This document shows positions 11,336 to 22,078 of a stretch of 64,000 nt of DNA, piece by piece. The position numbers and the translations under genes are program-made. The stretch's first letter is position 1. Each line of letters begins with the position of its first letter. The stretch is from Yponomeuta sedellus (Eukaryota; Arthropoda; Insecta; Lepidoptera; Yponomeutidae), in assembly GCA_934045075.1 (NCBI GenBank), contig OW203727.1, forward strand, positions 18,040,861 through 18,104,860, in the 5' to 3' direction. The notes under the pieces are model-generated. The model did no database searches. It had not been told where the DNA came from and worked only from the letters and a program-made list of their open reading frames with translations.

Positions 11336-11444
11336 TTACATTTTAGTTACAAAATCACCCGCAACATGACTCACTAACATACACGTTGTAAAACTCGAGG
11401 TGATTTTGACTCTTTTTACTATAAGTATTTTCTTACCTATTCAT

Positions 11445-11539
11445 CATCATCAACCCATTATGTCCCCACCGAGGGGCACGGGTCTCTTCCCTGAGGAAGG
11501 CATAGGCCATACTCCACCACGGGGCCAAGTCCGGTTTGG
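11445..11539 (-). mobile_element. 5S SINE tail, second subtype, with duplication
   Basis: The tail subtype CCCCACCGAGGGGCACGGG with CCTGAGGAAGGCATAGGCC is bounded by a perfect 14-bp duplication, TCTTACCTATTCAT (11431-11444 and 11540-11553). Only about 95 bp were copied, a strong 5' truncation. Confidence 0.85.
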
Positions 11540-12005
11540 TCTTACCTATTCATTTCAACATTATTTTCGCGTCTGCTACATGCTATTGACGTATTCAACC
11601 GTTACCGCTATTAATCAACCACCAACGTGGTGTCAGAAACAAGAAAGTTATTAGACGCGCAAATTAAGCTACAAGCCCCGGGCTATATTTGACTAAATAC
11701 CCTATGATTTATGTTGCGAGCCTGGAGAACACAATGGGCCTATTTTCGGTATGAATGAGAGCTAAAATAAGGTTACCTACGTTATTAAATGCATAACAAA
11801 GCCTAAAAATTAATAGGTTCCTTCATTATAATAATAATAACTTGCGCTCGTGGAATATACCTACGCCAGGCCCTGTATGTCTCTGTGTACCAGAATTTAT
11901 GTGCATTATTTAGGCTTCAAAGTACCCAATCCAATACAACGTTAGTTTTTTTTATATAGTTCACATAATATTGTATTTTTATACTTATATATTAATATAC
12001 TTTAT

Positions 12006-12183
12006 TTTCCGAGCGATATTTTGCGTGCTTCGCGAGGGACATTAAGCCGTTGGTGCCTGCTGTCATGTAAAGGCAGTCGTTAAGCCATGCCAGAGACCTT
12101 ATGGGTGGCTTCATAACTTCTGACCCGCTCGCTACTGTCTTACAATCATCTACCAACCCGGACATTGGACATTTCTGAATGAG
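12006..12183 (+). mobile_element. 5S SINE internal fragment
   Basis: Plus strand TTCCGAGCG, AAGCCGTTGGTGCCTGCTGTC, read in parts, GGCAGTCGTTAAGCCATGCC, and ACTGTCTTACAATC form the body of the 5S SINE. The 5S head and the tail are missing, and the right end is diverged. Confidence 0.7.
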
Positions 12184-12249
12184 AATGCTTTGAATGGGGA
12201 CTGAAAACCTGTAAATGTTATCCGTCGAAGATTATTATTATCTCTACCA

Positions 12250-12345
12250 CCTCTACAAATAAATAGATAGATAGATAACACTTTATTGTACATAAAAACG
12301 GAACTTACATACATATTTCTTAACCTAAGAGTACAGACGTAGTGT
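12250..12345 (-). mobile_element. LINE 3'-UTR fragment
   Basis: AGATAGATAGATAACACTTT, ATTGTACATAAAAACGG and TAACCTAAGAGTACAGACG match the 3' ends at 38943-39070 and 39860-40148, which belong to one LINE family with an (ATAG)n tail. Confidence 0.5.
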
Positions 12346-12724
12346 TAAAACTCCTGTATTCATCTAAGCCCACAGATAGCCGGGAAATCTTTAGAAATGC
12401 GTACCGATATCCCTTGAATCAATTTGAATGTAGTCGTGTGGAATTCAGAGATGTTCGATGCGTATTTACTCTGTCCGTCCATCAGACTTCTCTTTGAATG
12501 CAATTTCTATTGTATGGCGATCAAGGTGCTTCATCTAAAGCCCTCCACCCACTATGTTTCATTTCCTGGATTACACATGTTTCTTCACAAAATGTGAGCA
12601 CTCTACCCGGAAGCAATTCGGACGACTTGGGAATCACACGTCACCTGTAGATTTTCTTTGAAAACTGGAAACTTGTGCGGTGATCGACAACTATTAAAAT
12701 TAGTTTAAATAAAACTAATTTGCT

Positions 12725-12795
12725 CAGCTGGGAGAGCGCTGGCTAGCCAGAGGTAGCGATTTCGAGTCCCGGCATGGGTGGATGTTTTAGCAGTG
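12725..12795 (+). mobile_element. SINE A tRNA-like head remnant
   Basis: GCTCAGCTGGGAGAGCGCTGG, read in parts (box A), then AGCCAGAGG and TTCGAGTCCCGGCATGGGTG (box B). The part upstream of box A is gone; a small palindrome, AAATTAGTTTAAATAAAACTAATTT read in parts, abuts it on the left. Confidence 0.65.
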
Positions 12796-12910
12796 ACCAC
12801 GGCAAGTGCAATGTTGCCAAAAAGTTAGATACTAAGGTAATTACGTTTTAACTATTAAATAATCGCGATGAGGCCTGTTTAACTTAAATAAATTAATTTA
12901 GATCATTTTA

Positions 12911-13032
12911 AAAAACCTATTTAGAGGCTTAAAATTCCACCCATGCCGGGACTTCATTTTTATGAAATTTCTAGCCTTTAAATAGGTTTTTAAAATTGTC
13001 CTTAGCCCGGGTTAGTGCATTAAAGAGAATAT
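12911..13032 (+). mobile_element. SINE A foldback copy
   Basis: AAAACCTATTTAGAGGC at the left inverts to GCCTTTAAATAGGTTTT at the right, with the tRNA core deleted between them. The unique tail follows: TTGTCCTTAGCCCGGGTTAG, TGCATTAAAGAGAATATAA. No clear duplication. Confidence 0.75.
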
Positions 13033-13154
13033 AATTAAATTAAACAGTTTGTGTTAACTTACCATTCCCGGAGGAGTGGGTAAAGATAGGCTCTGCCACT
13101 TGCCACGTTTCCAAACATATACTTTGAGGTATTTTTCGAGGTAAATGTTCGAGA

Positions 13155-13258
13155 GTATAAATCATTATCATCAGCCATTTGACGCCCACTGCAGGACATA
13201 CTCGTAGGCCTCTTTAATGGTTTTCCAAGCTTCCCGGGGGATGAGTTTCTAAAATGAA
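13155..13258 (-). mobile_element. LINE 3' end fragment
   Basis: TTTGACGCCCACTGCAGGAC, GGCCTC and GGTTTTCCAAGCTTCCCG match the 3' coding ends duplicated at 57390-58240 (minus strand: EAWKTI..AYVLQW). Confidence 0.6.
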
Positions 13259-13439
13259 TTGTTGTCCAATAGAGTCATATTAGTCCGGTTATGGTTGTTT
13301 CGTTCACACTATCGGTAGTCTGGTAACTAATCCCATTGCATTGGTATAACCCGTGCTACTTAGCTCGGCGCCTCGCGTGATTCGATCGATGCCTATTTAA
13401 TTTGCGCGGGTTATACCCCTGGAATGACATTTTTTTTTT

Positions 13440-13540
13440 ATAATATTTCTTGAAGTACGAGGATGGTTCTTACGGAGAGAACAATAAAAAAAATTAAAGA
13501 ATCTACTGTTAGGCGGCACGAAGTTCACTGGGTCAGCTAG
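13440..13540 (+). mobile_element. Helitron-like 3' terminus
   Basis: GGCGGCACGAAGTTCACTGGGTCAGCTAGT, read in parts, ends in CTAG|T. This resembles the 3' ends of non-autonomous lepidopteran Helitrons, and the class is inferred from the terminus only. The left limit is uncertain. Confidence 0.4.
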
Positions 13541-13984
13541 TTACAAAATAAAAGTCACTGATCACACTCGGCAATAGGACAGTCGACAAAGACACCACTT
13601 CAACACCCATAGCGAGCAATGTAGCCAACAAAACGTAAAGATTTTAACTGACCACTATCTACATATGTCTCTCTTTGGCATTAACTGGAACAATGGACAG
13701 CTAATCTATCTAGATAAGTTATACTCGATCATAAAAAATACCTTTCAAATATCCAGTCAATTACGAGAGCAAACTTAACGTACCTGAAACAAATAAATTG
13801 TTATTAGTAACATTACTAAAAGTTATTTAGCTATAATAAATGAAACCATTTCTATTTTGTAACAACTGTTTACATTCAGGGATTGTAGTTAAAGGTTAGT
13901 TATATATATGTAATTTTGTCGGAAGAGTCTGTCCAGGCCTCCGAAATATTATAATTGTTGTGTTTTATTTGAGATAATACGACC

Positions 13985-14160
13985 AGAGGCCAGAGTGGAG
14001 GTGTATTTGTGACGAATTTTGTTCCACTGTACGTCGATTCTAAGGCAGCGGAAAAATTTTGTTCCACTGTACGTCGATTCTAAGGCAGCGGAAAAAAGTA
14101 CCCTTAACATCATCAAACTGAATGTAAATTCTTGACGTTGAAATGAATTTTTGATTGAAG
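13985..14160 (+). repeat. Short dispersed repeat E, copy 2, with internal 40-bp tandem duplication
   Basis: It shares both ends with 5730-5875. Inside it, a 40-bp unit starting AATTTTGTTCCACTGTACG occurs twice in exact tandem at 14015-14054 and 14055-14094, so the copy suffered a recent local duplication. Confidence 0.6.
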
Positions 14161-14873
14161 AATAATAATAAGAAGAATAAAAATAATTTTATTGCCATTC
14201 ACAAACTACCTTAAAATTAACATTAAACAATATGTAACATCATAATTATGACTTAGTCTAGTGAGGCAAAATGGAACGACGCACTGGAAGGGATCGATTT
14301 CTGTTCGAAATGGTTTTTTAGGCTGACAGCTGACTTATTAACCCCTTGCGCCAGAAAGAGGGTTATTACGTATTAGGTACTATGCCAACAATGTCTTTCT
14401 GTATGACCAGTGAAGGGATTAATTCAATGCGAGTACATACATCGCATTAGATATATTTAAGGTAGTATGAAATTTGCAGTGCGTGGGTCATACTCGCGCG
14501 TTGCCGGTTTTATTTTAACTTTCTGTCATTTATGACTTTTGTGATCATACGTTAAAGTTTATATAAAAGAAACACCTTAATAAAAAAGAGGGTAGATAAG
14601 TATTTCTACCCATAATAGTATGTTTACCTTTGTTTAGTTTATCACTATTCTTATTTGACTTTGAAAAGTATTGGAAACTTAAGACATTTTGGGACGCTAA
14701 CAAAGGAATAAAAATCAATCAGAAATTGATTTAAAAACGTTTTTTTACCGATAAATTAACATAATAAATCTTAATCGCTATGAAAACTGTATTTAGAACC
14801 TACAGTCTAGGACCTAGGATCAATAACGTAAGACTTTAATCGGTTAGGTCGATGTCTACCCCTGCGGTATACA
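14161..14873. other. No gene recognised
   Basis: AT-rich sequence without a credible open frame or named repeat. Confidence 0.4.
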
Positions 14874-15180
14874 GAGTGCTTAGTGCGAGTTTTTTAACTA
14901 CTCGTTCGCGTTAACTTAAACTCATATTTCTATGGCATCGAGGAAGCGCCACCTAGCGACAAGTATGGAATCAAAAATTGTTGAGTGCGAGTTGTAATGG
15001 ATTACGTTGAGAAGTGAACACGTTTACCAGCCAAAACACGAATAAACGCAAATGCGAGTTGTACTGTGACAGCGTTTTGCCAGTTCGAACGGTTAACTTA
15101 CTCATACTCACTACTCAATGCTCGATTAACACGGTAGTAAAGTTATTCGATTGGATCTGTCAAAGTCGCACTAAGCACTC
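14874..15180. mobile_element. 307-bp MITE (GAGTGCTTAGTGCGA family), single copy
   Basis: It begins GAGTGCTTAGTGCGAG and ends with the inverse, CGCACTAAGCACTC. The interior is non-coding and nearly the same, in inverse orientation, as the two copies at 34434-34740 and 34742-35047, including the words GAAGCGCCACCTAGCGAC and GCCAGTTCGAACGGTTAAC. Length matches those copies within one base. The autonomous partner is not visible in the window and the target duplication is unclear. Confidence 0.85.
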
Positions 15181-16070
15181 CGGTGTGAATTTATGTTAAT
15201 TATAGCAATAACTTTATTTCGTGTACAATAAAATATAACTTATAGCTGCATCGGCTAAGAGCAAATAAGTTATGTGAGGGTAAAAATTGTTTCACTTCAA
15301 TTCTCACTGAAAGCTTCGCTTCGTTAATGTATTGATTGTCCGATTAAAACTCATAGCGCCTTTTGATGTGAGGTTGAAAGGCTGATAAGGGATTTTACAA
15401 TGGATGACAATACAATTTGTTAAAGTGAAATCGTTTTGGACAGAAAAGCTCCCGTAAATATTGCATAACCTGAAGCTCTGATTGTATTTAATATTAAATT
15501 GCCTATTGTAAAGTTTACTTTGAAATTATGACATTATCTGTACAAAACCTATTTATATGTACCGGATTTGCGTTATTTCAATAAAATTAAATAAAATGAC
15601 AGAATCGCTATGAAACCAGAGAATACAAAGTATTTTTTCGCATTTAATTTATATGCAAAAAAAGGCCCGAAGAAACACTGATCGTACGTAAAATTAAGTT
15701 GACTGTTTTAAAGTTTACTTGAAATTTATTAAATTATCAGTAAAAAAACTATTTACCGGTTTTGCTTTTTTTTTCTAATTTATTGACTTACGTTTCTATC
15801 GCAGAGTTTAAAATTTTATAAATTATTCGCCAAACTGCGTGGCAGTTTGTTGGCGAATTAATCGCACTCTTTTAACATAAATGGTAACTATTCCATAAGA
15901 TTAATGTGAAAATAGGTACAGTCGACAGCTGACCCACCACTACATGTACACTCTGTGTTTGGCCACATTGTCTGTGCTACACAATGCAAAGGCCATCAGC
16001 TGTCCACTGTACCTCACTTATAAACTTTTATCTTTAGCAGCCACTTACATATCTAGATCAACATTTTGTT
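15181..16070. other. No gene; two small hairpins
   Basis: Mostly unique AT-rich sequence. Inverted repeats: AATTATTCGCCAAACTG facing CAGTTTGTTGGCGAATTAAT (about 15821-15861), and GGTACAGTCGACAGCTGA facing CAGCTGTCCACTGTACC (about 15914-16013). The second may be an old MITE. Confidence 0.5.
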
Positions 16071-16752
16071 TTATTTCTTATAATGCGTAGAAAAAAATAT
16101 TTTTAGAATTTGATCTCGCAGTTTCGAGTCAAACCTATTCAGCAAGAGCCTTTTTAACTTATACTTAAATACGGCTTTACTTTTACATTCTTCTTCTAAG
16201 AAATCAATGCTATTTAGGATTTTGGGTAGTAGGAACTTTCTCGTCCTCTCACCATAATAGTTACACATCTTTGGTATTATGTATCTGTTTCCAGGTTTTC
16301 TAGCATTTGGCTTAGACAGTTTATTAATCCTAAATTTATTACATTTAAAGTTTTCTACTGCTCTCATAAATTTTGCTTTTTCGTGTACTGACAGTATCTT
16401 ACATTCTTTTTAAAGTTTAAAGTAATTTCTGTTACAATTTTCTTTCGTGTTTTTGTCAACTAGTAGCTTTAACAATCGAGTTTGCAATATCTTTATCTTA
16501 TCAAGATACGAAGGAAGTTGCGCCCATAGTTACTTAGTCCGTATAGCTTATGACAGCATCCCCCAGCGCATGATACAAAAGTAACATTGTTTTCCTATTA
16601 ATTACGAATTTTAAATTGTAAAATTTACTTAAAATTAATCTTAACTTGTTACAGACACTTTCGATATGAGATTTCCAACTCATGTTGCAATCAATTGTTA
16701 AGCCTAAAAATTTGTATTTGCTGACAAATTCGAGTTTATATATAGCCACTAC
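16071..16752 (-). pseudogene. Frameshifted non-LTR reverse-transcriptase C-terminal fragment
   Basis: Two open pieces on the minus strand belong together. Positions 16534-16749 give KYKFLGLTIDCNMSWKSHI and VCNKLRLILSKFYNLK, the thumb after the palm. Positions 16071-16367 give GERTRKFLLPKILNSIDFL and FKYKLKRLLLNRF, the C-terminus. They are separated by a frame break at about 16370-16530. The catalytic FADD box is missing. The sequence differs from the fragments at 36-872 and 44140-44525, so it is a second LINE lineage. Confidence 0.75.
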
Positions 16753-16771
16753 TCTACACTATAGACCACTA

Positions 16772-16774
<3 letters not shown>

Positions 16775-16817
<43 letters not shown>
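16775..16817. repeat. (TA)n microsatellite
   Basis: An uninterrupted TA run of about 43 bp sits next to the truncated 5' side of the LINE fragment. Confidence 0.9.
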
Positions 16818-16819
<2 letters not shown>

Positions 16820-16978
16820 AGTTCCTGAATGAAATGAAATGCCAGAATTGTCATGAAACCAGAGCATACAAGGTATTTTTTTTTAAATAGTTCCTTTTGC
16901 CGTTAAATTTCTACGAGGGCTGCTACTTATGTATGTGGAATAGAAAAAATAAACAAATGTTTATGGCTAAATATCCTT

Positions 16979-18018
16979 TTATTGTTTTTCAAAGTATTCT
17001 CCACTATGATCGATGCACTTTTGCATTCGATGAAACCAATTTGTAAAACACTTTTTCCACTCTGATTGAGGTATCTCCAAAACGTGCTGTTTGAACGCAT
17101 CTACGGCATCTTCACGGGACGAAAATCGTTGACCACGTAATTTATTCTTTACATTTGGGAATAAATAGAAATCATTGGGAGCCAAATCAGGGCTGTATGG
17201 TGGATGACCCATCAATTCTATTTTTTGACCATCCAAAAATTTTGTTGTTTCCTGAGATGTATGACAGCTGGCATTGTCATGGTGAAGTATGATTCTGCGT
17301 CGCTGGTTGTTTTGGCGTATTTCTTCAAATACTTCCGGCAAACAAATGGTCGTGTACCACTCCGAATAAACCGTTCTGCGATTCTCCAGTGGTATTGTAG
17401 CCAAATGGCCATTAATACCAAAAAAGCAGGCCACCATTTGCTTTACAGTGCTTTTTGCACGAGCCACTTTCGTAGGGTTCGGCTCATTTTGAAACACCCA
17501 AACTGTTGATTGTTGTTTATTTTCGGGATCGTACGCGTAGATCCAGGATTCGTCACATGTGTAGATATTATAAACAGATTTGGAGTCGCCTCCGTTGATT
17601 TTTTTTAAGGTTTTCTTGCACCATTCGACGCGAGCATCTTTTTGATCCTGAGTTAAGTTGTGCAGGATCCAACGCGAACAAATTTTTTTTACAGACAAAT
17701 GTTCATTTGATATCATATGAATGCTCGTCATTCATATGCCCAGAATAGCCTCTATCTTGCGATACGTACTCGTAACATGGCGGTCTTGCATTATTAGTTT
17801 TCGCACAGCTTCAATATATTGTGGTGCAACCACACATTTCGGGCGACCTTCTTTAACTTCGTCCGTGAGCTTACTGCGCCCGCAATTAAACTCACTAAAC
17901 CAGTAATACACAGTCGTTTTTGATGGAGCTTCACCACCACAAGTCGAAGTTAATTGATCTACGCACTGTTGTTGCGTTAAACCACGTCGAAAATCGTAAT
18001 AATACGAGTATATATATA

Positions 18019-18106
<88 letters not shown>

Positions 18107-18160
18107 TCGTATTATTACGATTTTGCGGCCAGTATTAAAAAAAATAACGAATTTGACCAT
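16979..18160 (-). pseudogene. Mariner transposase, disrupted
   Basis: From the N-terminus: the HTH part ([29 protein letters not shown]) lies upstream of an in-frame TGA at about 17732-17734, where copy 2 has TGT (Cys) in LGICMTSIH. The catalytic part at 16979-17731 follows. Catalytic aspartates are visible in YTCDESWIY, LHHDNASCH and LAPNDFYLF, with 34 residues between the second and third (DD34D). The normal first ~20 residues (MELTRENIRAMI in copy 2) are replaced by an (AT)n stretch that translates as repeated Ile-Tyr. It is therefore not expected to be active. The family is mariner; the cecropia/irritans-type subgroup is my guess. Confidence 0.85.
17990..18124. repeat. (TA)n tract inside a 24-bp perfect inverted repeat
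   Basis: Positions 17990-18013 (AAAATCGTAATAATACGAG, then TATAT) are the exact inverse of 18101-18124, with about 87 bp of TA repeat between. One arm is the transposase codons for YYDF; the other arm is a copy of them in inverse orientation. This can fold into one long hairpin. Confidence 0.85.
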
Positions 18161-18244
18161 GGAGGTCAGACATTGCGTTTAAAATTATTGGAATCCCAGA
18201 TTCCGCATACATAAGTAGCAGCCTATGTATCTATTCAATACATC

Positions 18245-18360
18245 GAAAATACTTTATAACGCCACTAGAAAAAATAAATACAATTACAATTTCAACCAAA
18301 AGTTGTACAATTGGCAGTCTCGCGTAAAGCCAACTCTTCCAGACAATCTTTGTATGGAGC
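18245..18360 (-). mobile_element. LINE 3'-UTR fragment
   Basis: TGTACAATTGGCAGTCTCGC, CCAACTCTTCCAGACAATC matches 61872-61997 (TACAATTGGCAGTCTTATCG, CGATCTCTTCCAGACAAAC), a LINE 3' end in the same orientation. Confidence 0.5.
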
Positions 18361-18684
18361 GGATTGTAGAAGACAGTAGAACGATAATTTAGACGCGATC
18401 AAACGTGTTAGGTCAAAATTTATCTCCAATGCACATCCAGTCACATATAGAGCAGCGAGCAATACAATTTAGCTAACAGCGCTTTGATTAATCCTTTCGA
18501 AAACGGAATAGCACTTCCGCACTCAATGAATACAACTACAATCACAAGCCCAGCTATATCTTCACTAAACACTTTCAGGTAGGTAAGGTAGGTCCATGCA
18601 TAAGGAATCTTCTCTCGGTAAAAAGTATGCTTGCTCGCCGCGGATTGACAATTTTAAGCGTTGTGTTCACATTTCTTGGCATTC

Positions 18685-18915
18685 GGTATGTTTTCCGAGC
18701 GCTTCCGTGCTTCGCAAGGCACGTTAAGCCGTTGGTGGCGGCTTTCATATAATTTCAGTCGCTTGTCAGAGGCTTGATATTTTCCGACAGTAAAGCCCAC
18801 CACTGTCTTACAATCCTCCACCTACTTGGACTTGGACCCCGTGGTGGAGTTTGGCATAACCCTCCTGCGATGAAGGAAAAGACCCGTGCCCCAGCAGTGG
18901 GGCATAAAAGTGTTG
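18685..18915 (+). mobile_element. 5S SINE, 5'-truncated
   Basis: TTTTCCGAGCGCTTCCGTGC, AGGCACGTTAAGCCGTTGG, ACTGTCTTACAATCCTCC and CCCCAGCAGTGGGGC run through the body to the tail GTTGATATCG. The 5S head upstream is missing. An open frame over this stretch is only SINE sequence read through. Confidence 0.8.
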
Positions 18916-20344
18916 ATATCGAAATCGACCCGGACAACTCGGTTCGGACAATTCTACCCGGAAAATTCGATCCGGACTACTCGACTACAACTCGACCCCA
19001 GTATGTATTGCCTCAACAAATGTCAGAAAATAGCATGAACAGACTGTTCATATTATTTGCGCAAAACAATACAAAGACAGTTAAATATTAATTGCGAAAG
19101 AGTTGATATCAACCAAGTAGAGTAACAATAAAATTACTATTAAAAAAAGAATCGAGACTCTATTTATTAAATTTCTCGTAATTAATCTTGTAGTGGAGAG
19201 GTTGCCGAAAGGAAAAGAGAGGGAAGGTATAACTTTTTAAAATACGGAACTCTTAAACGCCGGCCAGATACAGCCCCCGCTCATTAGTGGCGACAATATT
19301 TGCGGGTAAGCTCTAAGATTCGAGCCACATTATCGCAGCTGAGAGGGACATTATCGTCGCGCTAAAGCCAGGTCACGTACTCACAGCTGACCGTTAGTGG
19401 CAACTGCGTGCGGTCGCGAAATGTTCACTACAGAAAGTCTACTGGTGTTCGTGGCTCCTGGGCTATATTTTGATTAAGGAACACTACTCAGAAGTTTTAC
19501 CTCATATTGAGGAAGTGACTAACTCTTAAGACACAGGTCACCATAGTTTAGAAGTCAGGACACTACGAAGTAAGAAAGCTGTCTATACTATATTGAAAGT
19601 TACATAGTATATTTTTTGTCAATAAATTACTTAATTACTAACATATTTGTTTGTTACACTTTATTGTGTAATAAACAATGCCTTTGCTAAATATTAAGCT
19701 TTAAGCAGCAAAATTTATATAAAGAGAGGAGGGGACTCCCCAAGCAGTCCCAAAAAAAGTTAATAGGCGATATTAATGAATATTCAACGGATTAAAATTA
19801 GTTAATTTGTAATTTTAAATTAATTAGTACTGTAAAGCAGTTAAAAACCCCTCTTTCTACGGTATCCCAAACTGTTCGTGTCCGAATCATAACGATTGAT
19901 TTGATTGAGAGCTACAGTGCCATAGATAGTCTCACAGACCGATATACAAACACGTATAATGTATAACACCCCTCGTTATTCAAATTGATGGGCTAAGGCC
20001 TTCCCAGCTTTAGTTAACGTTCTGAAGAATACTTTTTCTACGTGGTGCGGTGCCAACACGCCAAAATACGAGTACTTATTTAAAAGGAAACTCGGGCCCG
20101 ACGGGGATACACAGATATTTTCAGGTTAGGCAAGTTGTTTTTATGAGGTTTGCTCACATGTACGAGGTCGATAGCTATTAACCCTTTAACTGGCAGAGCT
20201 AGTATAATTTTTTCAATGGTTTTGGACTTCATTTCAAAGTGATTAAGTTTAATTTATGCTAGGAACTATTATACCATTAACTGGTAAAGACTTTAGCATG
20301 TTGTTATGTAGGTATTGCATACAAAAAAAGAATAATTTTATTAT
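18916..20344. other. No gene recognised; unique-looking block
   Basis: Short GAC/CGA-rich repeats after the SINE (AATTCGATCCGGACTACTCG). A moderately GC-rich, non-repetitive block at about 19190-19450 matches nothing else in the window. Confidence 0.35.
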
Positions 20345-20446
20345 TCAATAATAATTTTTTTGCTCAATTGGTAGAGCGCTGGCACGGATAGCCAGAGGTT
20401 GCGGGTTCGAGTCCCGGCATGGGTGAAGTTTTTAAATAGGTTTTTA
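20345..20446 (+). mobile_element. SINE A, short unit ending at a T-run
   Basis: A perfect 14-bp duplication, AATAATTTTATTAT (20331-20344 and 20447-20460), flanks a tRNA-like body that starts at box A (GCTCAATTGGTAGAGCGCTG) and ends AAATAGGTTTTT. Neither the unique tail nor an inverted half is present, so this is a simple copy bounded by a T5 run. Confidence 0.85.
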
Positions 20447-20861
20447 AATAATTTTATTATGTTAATAATAATAAACACATATTTCGGGTAACAAGTTGCA
20501 ATATTTTTGTCCAATGCTTTTAAAAAATAAATTTGGTTTTAGTGACATTTTTCTATCTTTCACTTTTTCCCCCATGGCGTTTCATAGTTCTCATTCCCAT
20601 TCATCGCCTATTTGCTATGATACATGTATGAATTCTAGTCAGATGTACTGTGCTCAGTCTGGCATAGTATTCAAGACGAACTTCGGTGGTGCTAGCCATA
20701 TAAAAGCCCATCTACGGAGATAGCTCAGCTCTGATCGCCTTTGTCGGATACGACACGGACGGAGAACATATACCTAATACCGCCACAGAACATAAAATAT
20801 GTTCTGCGAATACAGCTATATACATACTCCCACTTGTTTCAAAATGATTATGTAAATATTA

Positions 20862-21076
20862 GAACATAACATAACATAACATTTACATACAAGCACATAC
20901 ATTGCTTCTGGCCCCACACAAGGATACCCTGTGTCGTGGGAACCAGAAACAACGACATCACAAACATGTAAACATCCAAGACCTGGGCTTTTTTTTTTTG
21001 TTCCCAGCCGGGATTCGAACCCGGGACCTCTTGCATGGTAGGCAGACGCGCTACCGCTACGCCACAGAGGTCGTCT
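20862..21076 (-). mobile_element. SINE B, tRNA-headed, near complete
   Basis: On the minus strand: GACCTCTGTGGCGTAGCGG (box A), then CATGCAAGAGGTCCCGGGTTCGAATCCCGG, read in parts (box B), a poly-A stretch, GCCCAGGTCTTGGATGTTTAC, GGGTATCCTTGTGTGGGGCC, and a tail of repeated ATGTT. The head resembles a glycine-type tRNA, but the lineage is uncertain. Confidence 0.8.
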
Positions 21077-21860
21077 AGAAGATTAATCTGTTTCTTCAAA
21101 TTAGTCAAATGCAAGATACCTCGTAAAATATTTAATTTTGCAACCAACGGTAACATTTTAGGCTACAGAAAATTCATAATTTCACCTGAAATCTGGAACT
21201 GAAACACTGGAAATCCAATAAAGATGAGCGATTCGATAGGAGTGCGGATGCTACGTACACACTTTACTTGGTTAGTGACAAATCTGGTTATGATAGTGAC
21301 CTCCACCCCTTTGCCGACATCCAGCCTGATTCAAAAATATTTTGATCTAAGTCTTGAAGTTTTATTCTACAGATTTACGCGACATGAACGTAGCAAAAAG
21401 CTTTTTGCGTTCAGTCTTGCGATGCGCGTTTTTGTGGATATTGTAATGAGCCATTTTCAGAGCAATTAAAAAACAAAAATAGTACCTCGTCTGATCGATA
21501 GATAGCGCTGACGCAAAGGCCAACCGACCAGAAACTAGAGAAATCTATCTGCATAGCGGATAATACGTAGAAAGATATTTTATATTTCTGGTCGTGTAGT
21601 CACGCCTATACCTACGTACTACTCGATGTCAATAATGCTCCTTGCTGGTGAACCCAATTGACAGCTGTCAAAAAAGGGCTCATTGCAGTCAATAGCACCT
21701 TTACATGTTTGTGAAAATCGTCTTTTACCTAACTGATCAGAGTGCACGTATGTTAAGGTTTATGTGCTATCGGCTGTACATATCTAATTCCCACAGCGTT
21801 TGAGTGAGGATGGCTGAGGTCAAAAAGAAGAGGCATACCTCACGGGAGGCCGATGTTTAT
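21077..21860. other. No gene recognised
   Basis: An 81-codon open frame at 21224-21469 shows no family feature. No repeat was identified. Confidence 0.35.
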
Positions 21861-22078
21861 GATATGCTACAACCGTTTGTATGTCCCGTCCGTGCCTCTT
21901 CCGATATCGCAGGAAGGTTAGGCCATACTCCACCACGGGGCTAAGTCCAGGTTGGTAAAGGATTGTAAGACAGTGGCGGGCCTTGCCGTCAGAAGTTATC
22001 AAGCCGCCCGTAAGGCCTCTGACATGGCTTTACGACTGACATTACATGACAGCCGGCACCAACGGCTTAACGTTGGCC
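21861..22078 (-). mobile_element. 5S SINE, 5'-truncated
   Basis: CAACCGTTTGTATGTCCCG, CGCAGGAAGGTTAGGCCATA, AAGCCGCCCGTAAGGCCTC and AACGGCTTAACG are tail and body. The 5S head is lost. Confidence 0.8.

Larger units (their letters stand above)
16914..18227 (-). mobile_element. Mariner element, copy 1 (DD34D), TA-flanked
   Basis: TIRs of about 28 bp share GGCTGCTACTTATGTATG. TA flanks both ends at 16912-16913 and 18228-18229. The 3' tip (left) reads CGAGGGCTGC and the 5' tip CATAGGCTGC, exactly as in copy 2 at 30427-31674. The 1314-bp length exceeds a usual mariner because a (TA)n palindrome at 17990-18124 has entered the 5' part. Confidence 0.9.

Noticed and set aside
17920..18160. Open frames with Ile-Tyr repeats
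   Set aside because: Translation of the (TA)n tract inside the mariner; only the downstream YYDFRRG part is transposase.
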